Below are positions 1 through 5,380 of a stretch of 5,380 bases of DNA, in pieces (the first letter of the stretch is position 1; each line of letters starts with the position of its first letter). A model generated the notes under the pieces. That model was not told the DNA's origin, did not search any database, and saw only the letters and a program-made list of their open reading frames with translations. This stretch comes from Actinomycetes bacterium (GTDB lineage Bacteria > Actinomycetota > Actinomycetes > Actinomycetales > Actinomycetaceae): positions 1 through 5,380 of the forward strand of contig JAEZVQ010000103.1 of NCBI GenBank assembly GCA_023420745.1, written 5' to 3'. The translations under genes were made by a program, and so were the position numbers.

Positions 1-1701
1 TTCCGGGGCCTCATTCGTCGGGAGATTCTGCTCGCGGGTGTTGAGCTTGTGCTTTTGGAGTGGCGCGACGAGAGTGTTCTCATCCTGTCCAATGAGGGCG
101 GTGGACACGACGACCTGACCGGAGGCGAGAACCAGGGCAACGGTGTCACCCTCTTTCACTTCGGTTCCCACCGCGGGGTCGGTGCGCAACACTTTGTCCT
201 TGTCTTGCGAGGGATCGTCCTCGGTGGTGACATTCCCCACCGTCAACCCCGCTTGCTTGAGTGCGTCGCGTGCCTGGTTCTGCGTCATGCCGGTGACGTC
301 AGGAACGGCGAGCTTCTGCGGACCGGTGGAAATCGTCACCTTCACCTGCGAGTTCTTGGCCACGCTCGCACCCGGTTCAGGATCGGAGGTGATGATGTGA
401 TTCGCTGGCACTTCCGTCGAGGCTTGACGCTCGCCCTCAACCATTTCGAGCCCAGCGTCGCGAAGAAGCTGGCGTGCCGTCGCCAAATCAGCACCGCGGA
501 TTCCCGCGGGGACAGTCACCATCTCCACCTCGGGCGTGCGATCCATCATCAGCGTGGCGGCCAGACCACCGCCGGCGAGAATCACGAGCAGCAGCGCCAC
601 CACGACGGCGACAATCCACTTCTTCGACTTCTTCTGCGGCTCTTCATCATCTGGTTCAGCCAACGCATAGTTCGTGGATCGCGTGGGATAGACCGACCGG
701 TTGCCATTGGAGTAGACGGCAGGTTGAACACTAGTGTGCTGGTGGCGTGCGCTACGCCCGCCCGGCGGTGGGGGAGCGGGAAGGGTTGTGGTTGCCGTCG
801 CCGGCACATCCCAGCTGTCTGTCGCGGGCGCGAGGACAAATGCGCCGTGCGCGGCACGCTCCAAGTCAGCGCGCATCGCTTCCGCCGAGGCGTAGCGATC
901 CTCGGTCTTCTTCGCCAACGCCTTCATCACCACACGGTCGATTGAATCCGGAATATCAGCGGTGATGGACGACGGTGTGGGCGGCAGCTCCGACACGTGC
1001 TGATACGCCACCGACACCGCGGAATCCCCCTTGAACGGGGTTTGCCCGGTGAGGAGTTCAAAGAGCACGCACCCGGTGGAATAGATATCCGAACGCGCAT
1101 CGACAACCTCGCCACGCGCCTGCTCCGGAGAGAGATATTGCGCGGTACCAACCACGGCGTTCGTTTGCGTCATCGTCGCCTGTGAGTCGGTGAGCGCGCG
1201 GGCAATACCGAAGTCCATCACCTTGATCTTCCCGGTATTCGTCAACATGATGTTGCCCGGTTTGATGTCGCGGTGAACCAGCCCGTGCGCGTGGGAGTAT
1301 TCGAGAGCCGAGAGCACACCGGAAATGATTTCCACCGCCTCGTCAATCGGCACCGGGGTGCCGCCGGCGAGGAGGTCGCGCACCGAATGCCCTTCGACGT
1401 ATTCCATCACGATGTAGGGAACTTGAACGTGAGAGCCGTCGGGTGTGGTGACATCCTCTTCACCCGTGTCGTAAACGCCGACGATATTGGGGTGATTCAG
1501 CGATGCGGCGGCTTGGGCTTCTCGGCGGAATCGCGTTTGGAAAACCGAATCGCGAGCGAGATCGGTGCGCAGCATCTTAATGGCGACAATGCGCGACAGG
1601 CGCGTGTCAAAACCGAGATGAACCTGCGCCATCCCGCCGCGCCCGATCATGGCACGCACTTCGTAGCGGCCAGCCAGGTGGCGTGCGTTGTGGTCAGCCA
1701 T
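1..1701 (-). CDS. pknB: PASTA-domain Ser/Thr protein kinase PknB (3' end beyond window)
   Basis: Transmembrane eukaryotic-type Ser/Thr kinase that couples extracellular muropeptide or lipid II sensing to phosphorylation of wall-synthesis and division proteins. The frame runs from ATG at 1701 through base 1 without a stop (567 codons). The kinase domain spans about residues 12-275. It has a glycine loop GRGGMAQV (20-27, with Ala in place of the third Gly), the VAIK lysine K42, helix-C E61, HRD D145 with N150, DFG D163, activation-loop TMTQT (176-180), a GTAQYLSPEQ segment and helix-F D205. A Pro- and Thr-rich linker with PAPPPP (308-313) leads to a basic KKSKK (357-361) and one membrane helix (about 362-385). 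PASTA 1 covers about 391-460, PASTA 2 about 462-529, and a third begins near 530 and is cut. The full protein probably has three or four PASTA repeats, as family members do. The ATG is preceded by a strong ribosome-binding site, and the gene overlaps the end of pknA by 8 bp. Residue T209 in SDIYSTGC replaces the usual Leu. Identification is firm. Confidence 0.97.
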   Translation of the reverse strand, partial: MADHNARHLAGRYEVRAMIGRGGMAQVHLGFDTRLSRIVAIKMLRTDLARDSVFQTRFRREAQAAASLNHPNIVGVYDTGEEDVTTPDGSHVQVPYIVMEYVEGHSVRDLLAGGTPVPIDEAVEIISGVLSALEYSHAHGLVHRDIKPGNIMLTNTGKIKVMDFGIARALTDSQATMTQTNAVVGTAQYLSPEQARGEVVDARSDIYSTGCVLFELLTGQTPFKGDSAVSVAYQHVSELPPTPSSITADIPDSIDRVVMKALAKKTEDRYASAEAMRADLERAAHGAFVLAPATDSWDVPATATTTLPAPPPPGGRSARHQHTSVQPAVYSNGNRSVYPTRSTNYALAEPDDEEPQKKSKKWIVAVVVALLLVILAGGGLAATLMMDRTPEVEMVTVPAGIRGADLATARQLLRDAGLEMVEGERQASTEVPANHIITSDPEPGASVAKNSQVKVTISTGPQKLAVPDVTGMTQNQARDALKQAGLTVGNVTTEDDPSQDKDKVLRTDPAVGTEVKEGDTVALVLASGQVVVSTALIGQDENTLVAPLQKHKLNTREQNLPTNEAPE

Positions 1702-2968
1702 GGTGAACCTCCCCAGGTGAATACACGGTATGAATCCCGGCCGAATTCGGCATCGACGTCGCGTCCCCCGCCGGGTGGGTGAGAGCGAACGCAAAGAATG
1801 TGACGACCAGCAGCGCCAGCACGAGGATCGTGAGGGCGATGAGTGGCGGGTCGTCGGGTGGTGTCATCGAGTGCTGATAACGCGGGCGTGCGGCATCGGT
1901 ACTGGACATGGCACGAGAGATCACGCGAGAAATCGCACCGGGTACCGCAGTCGAACCGGTGGTCGAGCGGGTCGCGCGCGCGTCGCTGACAGCGGGCTGC
2001 GCCATCGTGGCCTCCATCAACTCCACCGGGGGACGCGCCTGGGAATCGTCAGCAATACTCGTCTGATCCTCCCGCGTACCGCACTCATTCGCCGGTGTTT
2101 CCTCATCCCACCGTGGCATGGTCACGGGTTTGGGTTGCGTGTCGATACCGAGGACGCGTGCCGCTTCGCTCAGCTCACGAATCACCGCCATCGCGTCCGC
2201 GGGGCGTTCTGACGGCTTTTTCTTCAACATCCGCATGACCACGCGAGCCAGCTCGTCGGGAACATCATCGGGCAGTGGCGGCACCGGGTCGTTGACGTGA
2301 GCGAAAGCAATATCCACCTGGTTTTTCCCGGTGAACGGTCGACGCCCGGCGAGTGCTTCGTACATGATGACACCGAGGGCATAAATGTCACCCAGATGCG
2401 TCGCATCCTCGCCTTTTGCCTGTTCCGGCGGCAGATACTGGGCGGTTCCCATCACCATTCCCGCCTCCGTCATCGTGGCCTGATCCGGTGCGACAGAAAT
2501 CCCGAAGTCGGTGAGTTTCACGAACCCCGTGTTGGTGACGAGGATATTCGAGGGTTTGATGTCGCGATGGACAACGCCGCGACGCTTCGCCTCCTGGAGG
2601 GCGTGCGCGGTCTGGATAATGACCGGCAGCAGTTCATTGGGGGCAATCCGGTTCCCCCCGCGCAGATACTCGTGGAACGGTTCGCCTCCAACGAGTTCCA
2701 TCACGATCCAGCCCAAACCGTCTTCCTCCCCGTGGTCGAGGACGGCGGCGAGGTTCGGGTGTTCGAGTTTCATCGCGTTGCGCGCTTCGACCCGCAGGCG
2801 CTGCAAGTATGTGGACTGTCCAGCAAGTTCAGGGCGGAGCACTTTCGCCGCCACCATCTGCGTGGTGACGGAGTCGCGTGCCGCCCACACCTCTCCCATC
2901 GCACCCGTAGCGATGCGGTGGAGCAGCGTGTAGCGTCCAGCGAGGACACGCCCAGCGTAGTTGTTCAC
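1694..2968 (-). CDS. pknA: Membrane Ser/Thr protein kinase PknA
   Basis: Second Ser/Thr kinase of the cluster. In mycobacteria PknA acts with PknB on division and wall-synthesis substrates and influences cell shape. It is complete at 424 aa. The kinase domain spans about residues 12-270, with a glycine loop IATGAMGEVW (19-28; Ala20 for the first Gly, also seen in mycobacterial PknA), K42 in VAAK, E61, HRD D136 with N141, DFG D154 and helix-F D194. The activation segment reads TMTEAGMVMGTAQY, so T165 and T167 are present but the position of the usual second phospho-threonine is A169. A low-complexity linker (about 275-373, rich in Ser, Thr, Ala, Arg) precedes one membrane helix (375-397) and a short outside tail of about 27 residues with no PASTA domain. 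The start is GTG at 2968, sharing GTGA with the pbpA stop. No in-frame alternative lies close by, and residues 9-13 already match the family's LAGRY start of the kinase fold. It is distinguished from PknB by the missing PASTA repeats and by gene order. Confidence 0.95.
   Translation of the reverse strand: MNNYAGRVLAGRYTLLHRIATGAMGEVWAARDSVTTQMVAAKVLRPELAGQSTYLQRLRVEARNAMKLEHPNLAAVLDHGEEDGLGWIVMELVGGEPFHEYLRGGNRIAPNELLPVIIQTAHALQEAKRRGVVHRDIKPSNILVTNTGFVKLTDFGISVAPDQATMTEAGMVMGTAQYLPPEQAKGEDATHLGDIYALGVIMYEALAGRRPFTGKNQVDIAFAHVNDPVPPLPDDVPDELARVVMRMLKKKPSERPADAMAVIRELSEAARVLGIDTQPKPVTMPRWDEETPANECGTREDQTSIADDSQARPPVELMEATMAQPAVSDARATRSTTGSTAVPGAISRVISRAMSSTDAARPRYQHSMTPPDDPPLIALTILVLALLVVTFFAFALTHPAGDATSMPNSAGIHTVYSPGEVHHG
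1707..1714 (-). promoter_or_regulatory. Ribosome-binding site of pknB
   Basis: On the minus strand this reads GGGGAGGT, five bases before the ATG at 1701. It lies inside the last codons of pknA, whose TGA is at 1696-1694, just past the pknB start. The arrangement allows independent initiation as well as re-initiation by ribosomes finishing pknA. It supports the ATG at 1701 as the pknB start. Confidence 0.8.
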
Positions 2969-4422
2969 GATCCCCCCACCGCAGCGTCAATCATTGCGCG
3001 CGCAATCGGCGCCGCATCCGACCCGCCATACACGTACGGGGTGTCATCGTCACCCTCGAGCGCAACCGCCACCACGACACGCGGCTGATCCACCGGTGCG
3101 AAAGCAATCGTCCACGCAATAGTGCGGTCACGACCGGTTTCCGCCGTCCCCGTCTTCGCCGCCACCGGAACTGACGCCGAAGCGAGCTCCGTGCCGGTTC
3201 CGTAAGGCTGGGTGACGACCGCTTCCATCATCGTGCGCAGCTGGTTCGCCACCTCCGGAGTTAACGCGGTGGTGAGCAGTTCCGGGGTGGTGGTGCTCAT
3301 GGTTTCGAGGTCGGCGTTGAGAATCGACTCGACGAGGTAGGGCTTCATGATCTTCCCACCGTTGGCGACCGCCGCACCAACCATCGCCATTTGGAGAGGG
3401 GTGACCTGGACGTCGCTTTGACCAATCCCCGTCATGGCAAGCTTCGCTTGGTCGGGGGGAGCCTCGGCCACAGAGGGGGTGACAGCCAGCGGAATGTCGA
3501 GCGATTCACCGAACCCAAAATCTCGGGCTTTCGCCGCAAGAGTCGCACCGCCCACACTCAGGGCACCGGAACCAAACGGGGTGTTGCACGAGCGTGCGAA
3601 CGCTTCGGTCAACGTCGGCTTCCCACTTCCGCAGGGCAACCCGGTGATATTCGGCAGTGAAATATCGGTGCCTGGCAGGGGGATCGACGCCGGGCCGTCC
3701 ACGGTACTGTCGGGCGTGACCTGACCGGATTCGAGCATGGCCGCGGCGGTGACGATCTTGAATGCCGACCCCGGTGGGTAGCGGTCGCCGGCAATGGCAC
3801 GGTTGATCAGTGGGCGATTGGGATCATGTTCGAGCGTGTCACTGAGTTTCGTTGCCGCGCTCGTATCCGACGAGGCTAAGCCGGTGGGATCGAATGACGG
3901 CGAGGAGTAGAGGGCGAGGATCGCACCGGTGGTCGGGTCGAGGGCAACAGCACCGCCGCGTCGAGAGGCGAACAAGTCAGCGGCCGCCTGCTGGACAGCG
4001 GGCTTGACGGTGAGGGCAACAGCACCGCCGCGCGGTTCTTTCCCGGTAAAGAGGTCTTGGATGCGCTGCTGGAATAGCGACACCGATTCGCCGCGCAACG
4101 CGTCATTCATCGATTCTTCCAACCCGGTTTTCGACGACAGAGCCGAGGAAAACCACCCGGTAATCGGCGCGTAAAGCGCACCTCCTGGGTATTCGCGCTG
4201 GTAGCGTCGCGTCCCTTCGATCAGGGTGGAGCGAGCGATGGCGTCGCCAGCGACGATAATCGGGCCGCGATCAAACTCAAGATCCTGGTAGATCGTGCGC
4301 GCGTTACGCGAATCCGCATTGAGGCTGGGCGCGGCGATGACCTGAATGTAGGTGGCGGCGAGAGCCAGCATGGAAAACAGGACGAACACGACGAGGTAGA
4401 GGCGGCGAATCTGAGGGTTCAC
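2965..4422 (-). CDS. pbpA: Class B penicillin-binding protein PbpA (peptidoglycan D,D-transpeptidase)
   Basis: Monofunctional transpeptidase that cross-links peptidoglycan stems outside the membrane, as partner of the SEDS polymerase encoded just upstream. It is 485 aa, close to mycobacterial PbpA. An N-terminal membrane anchor (about residues 8-28) is followed by a PBP-dimer region (about 50-135, with FDRGPI and FTGKEPRGG) and the transpeptidase domain (about 155-480). All three active-site motifs are present: SxxK as S219-A-F-K222, SxN as S278-C-N280, and K423-T-G425. C264 and C279 sit where mycobacterial PbpA has a cysteine pair. The other short CxxxC seen in that protein is absent here. 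The start is GTG at 4422, giving MNPQIRRL, because it has an AGGAGGTG site 5 bases upstream, overlaps the rodA stop in GTGA, and gives the expected N-terminus. A frame extension to 4527 would run through the rodA coding region. Residues 131-137 and 155-161 are both RGGAVAL, encoded by an exact 21-bp repeat. Confidence 0.96.
   Translation of the reverse strand: MNPQIRRLYLVVFVLFSMLALAATYIQVIAAPSLNADSRNARTIYQDLEFDRGPIIVAGDAIARSTLIEGTRRYQREYPGGALYAPITGWFSSALSSKTGLEESMNDALRGESVSLFQQRIQDLFTGKEPRGGAVALTVKPAVQQAAADLFASRRGGAVALDPTTGAILALYSSPSFDPTGLASSDTSAATKLSDTLEHDPNRPLINRAIAGDRYPPGSAFKIVTAAAMLESGQVTPDSTVDGPASIPLPGTDISLPNITGLPCGSGKPTLTEAFARSCNTPFGSGALSVGGATLAAKARDFGFGESLDIPLAVTPSVAEAPPDQAKLAMTGIGQSDVQVTPLQMAMVGAAVANGGKIMKPYLVESILNADLETMSTTTPELLTTALTPEVANQLRTMMEAVVTQPYGTGTELASASVPVAAKTGTAETGRDRTIAWTIAFAPVDQPRVVVAVALEGDDDTPYVYGGSDAAPIARAMIDAAVGGS
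2972..2980 (-). promoter_or_regulatory. Weak ribosome-binding site of pknA
   Basis: The minus strand reads GGTGGGGGG, ending three bases before the GTG at 2968. The match to AGGAGG is only partial and the spacing is short. pknA also has a GTG start fused to the pbpA stop (GTGA). PknA is therefore probably translated mainly by coupling to pbpA. This is inference from the site quality. Confidence 0.45.
3940..3960 (-). repeat. 21-bp direct repeat inside pbpA, copy 1 (promoter-distal)
   Basis: This stretch is identical base for base to 4012-4032, 72 bp away, which is exactly 24 codons. It encodes RGGAVAL at PbpA residues 155-161, the first strand of the transpeptidase domain, where relatives usually have a KGAVVAL-like sequence. 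The flanking bases differ immediately on both sides. Confidence 0.85.
4012..4032 (-). repeat. 21-bp direct repeat inside pbpA, copy 2 (promoter-proximal)
   Basis: This is the exact match of 3940-3960 in the same orientation and reading frame. It encodes RGGAVAL at PbpA residues 131-137, just after FTGKEP, at the end of the N-terminal domain. Relatives often have RGG followed by a different strand here. Confidence 0.85.
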
Positions 4423-5380
4423 GCGCTCACCTCCTGCTCCGGGGACGGCGGGTTGAATGGTTGTGCCGGAGTAGATGGGCGCCTCGACGCATCCGAAATG
4501 CGGATGAGGAGTGCGATCAGCACCCACGAGGTGAGCATGGACGACCCACCCTGCGCGAGGAACGGTGCGGTCAACCCGGTCAACGGAATAACCCGGGTGA
4601 TACCACCGAGAACAACGAAAAGCTGGAGTGCGAGTGAGAATGAGATCCCGGCAGCGAGGAGCTTGCCAAAACCGTCTCGCACCCCAATTGCTGCGCGCAT
4701 CCCGCGTTCGATGAGGATGAGGTAGATCATCAAAATCGCGAACAACCCCGTCAACCCCAGTTCCTCACCGAGAGAGGAAAGGATGAAGTCGGAGTTCGCA
4801 AACGGCACGATTTGCGGGTAGCCACGTCCCCATCCGGCACCGAAGAGCCCGCCGGACGCCATCCCAAACTGTCCTTGGACGACCTGGTAGGACGAGCCGT
4901 ACTCGAGGTTATACAAGTCGTTGTCGAAGGCGTGGAGCCAGATGTTGAAGCGGTGCGCCACGTGGGAAAACAGGTGGACGGCGAGGATGATGGCACCGAT
5001 GAACGGCACCCCGCCGATGACTAGCCACGACACCCGGTTGGTGGCGACGTAGAGCATTGCGATGAACAGCCCGAAGAGCAGCAGCGATGTTCCGAGGTCG
5101 CGTTGGGCAACGAGGATGAGAATCGCCACCGCCCACACCGTGGCAATGGGGAGGAGGTCGGATAGTCGCGGTAGGCGCAGCGTGAACTGGCGTCCAGCGA
5201 TCGCGGGGAAGGTGATCTTCGCGCCAGCGACGGACAGCTTGTCGCGATTGGCCACGAGGTAGCCGGCGAAGAACACCGGGAGCGTCACTTTGACGAACTC
5301 GGCCGGCTGTGCCGACAGTGGGCCGAGGCGGATCCACACACGAGCCCCGTTAATCTCCTGCCCGATCCCTGGAACGAAGG
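4419..5380 (-). CDS. rodA: SEDS-family peptidoglycan polymerase RodA/FtsW (5' end beyond window)
   Basis: Multi-pass membrane glycosyltransferase that polymerises lipid II into glycan strands, paired with the class B PBP encoded next. The frame is open to the right edge. 319 residues are visible and the N-terminal quarter or so is missing. It enters at the family motif PGIGQEINGARVWIRLG, then QPAEFVKV. Hydrophobic helices follow, including the DLGTSLLLFG segment. The large extracellular loop contains SDFILSSLGEELG, whose Asp (codon 4788-4790) is the catalytic residue position of SEDS enzymes. The end has the signature GGITRVIPLTGLTAPFLAQGGSS, where AQGGSS stands for the more common SYGGSS. 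A short Pro/Ser-rich cytoplasmic tail ends in EQEVSA. A GTG at 5339 is not the start, because conserved family residues lie upstream of it. The symbol rodA follows gene order in mycobacteria. From sequence alone, ftsW-type naming cannot be excluded. The stop overlaps the pbpA start by 4 bp. Confidence 0.95.
   Translation of the reverse strand, partial: FVPGIGQEINGARVWIRLGPLSAQPAEFVKVTLPVFFAGYLVANRDKLSVAGAKITFPAIAGRQFTLRLPRLSDLLPIATVWAVAILILVAQRDLGTSLLLFGLFIAMLYVATNRVSWLVIGGVPFIGAIILAVHLFSHVAHRFNIWLHAFDNDLYNLEYGSSYQVVQGQFGMASGGLFGAGWGRGYPQIVPFANSDFILSSLGEELGLTGLFAILMIYLILIERGMRAAIGVRDGFGKLLAAGISFSLALQLFVVLGGITRVIPLTGLTAPFLAQGGSSMLTSWVLIALLIRISDASRRPSTPAQPFNPPSPEQEVSA
4428..4435 (-). promoter_or_regulatory. 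Ribosome-binding site of pbpA
   Basis: The minus strand reads AGGAGGTG, a full Shine-Dalgarno core, five bases before the GTG at 4422. It lies within the codons for the last residues of RodA (EQEVSA). It decides the pbpA start in favour of 4422 over the longer open frame reaching 4527. Confidence 0.85.

Noticed and set aside
49..945. Long plus-strand open frame of 298 codons opposite pknB
   Set aside because: It lies wholly antisense to a PknB frame whose kinase, membrane and PASTA motifs are unmistakable. Its product is Arg/His/Gly-rich with no recognisable fold, as expected for the antisense of GC-rich coding DNA.
1740..1751. 12-bp perfect palindrome (gccgaattcggc) near the end of pknA as a terminator or operator
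   Set aside because: It has no loop and no following U-run, and it lies inside pknA coding sequence within a coupled operon. A palindrome this short is likely by chance.
1273..1782. Plus-strand open frame of 169 codons opposite the pknB start and pknA end
   Set aside because: It is antisense to catalytic-core codons of PknB, has no ribosome-binding site that I can see, and its composition is that of a shadow frame.
2297..3088. Plus-strand open frame of 263 codons opposite pknA
   Set aside because: It is antisense to the conserved PknA kinase domain and crosses the pbpA/pknA junction. It has no family motif and the skewed composition typical of shadow frames.
4423..4527. Upstream extension of pbpA to a start at 4527
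   Set aside because: The extra 35 residues would overlap conserved C-terminal rodA codons and place a polar segment before the membrane anchor. The GTG at 4422 has an AGGAGGTG site and gives the family N-terminus.
5337..5339. GTG at 5339 as the start of rodA
   Set aside because: The frame stays open to the window edge and the 13 residues upstream (FVPGIGQEINGAR) are part of the conserved SEDS motif, so this is an internal valine.
1..5380. Search for tRNA, rRNA, CRISPR, insertion sequence, riboswitch or attachment site
   Set aside because: Overlapping coding regions fill the whole window, leaving no intergenic space. I saw no array-like repeats, transposase motifs or structured RNA signals.

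Overview
The window carries part of the cell-growth and division kinase cluster of an actinobacterium. Four genes lie head to tail on the minus strand and fill it from end to end. In transcription order (right to left) they are rodA (5' end cut off by the window edge), pbpA, pknA and pknB (3' end cut off). The gene order, the high-GC codon use and the protein features (PASTA kinase, class B PBP, SEDS protein) match the rodA-pbpA-pknA-pknB block known from Mycobacterium, Corynebacterium and Actinomyces relatives. The GC content looks moderate for the phylum, roughly 60% by eye. That would fit an Actinomycetaceae-type organism, but the window has no marker that fixes the genus.

Layout by region: 5380-4419 holds the C-terminal three quarters of a RodA/FtsW SEDS glycan polymerase. 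4422-2965 holds a complete class B transpeptidase (PbpA, 485 aa) starting at GTG. 2968-1694 holds a complete membrane-anchored Ser/Thr kinase (PknA, 424 aa), also starting at GTG. 1701-1 holds PknB from its ATG through the kinase domain, the linker, one membrane segment and the first PASTA domains. PknB is still open at base 1. Every junction overlaps (4, 4 and 8 bp), so there is no intergenic sequence and no visible internal promoter or terminator. The genes are almost certainly co-transcribed and translationally coupled.

As a working unit, RodA polymerises lipid II into glycan strands and PbpA cross-links them. PknA and PknB sense wall precursors or fragments (PknB through its extracellular PASTA repeats) and phosphorylate wall-synthesis and division proteins. 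This is a well-described system, and I found no sign of an undescribed one. The points worth a second look are small: one of the two usual activation-loop threonines is missing in PknA, pbpA has a 21-bp perfect internal direct repeat that makes two neighbouring segments identical, and the two kinases share nearly the same activation segment.
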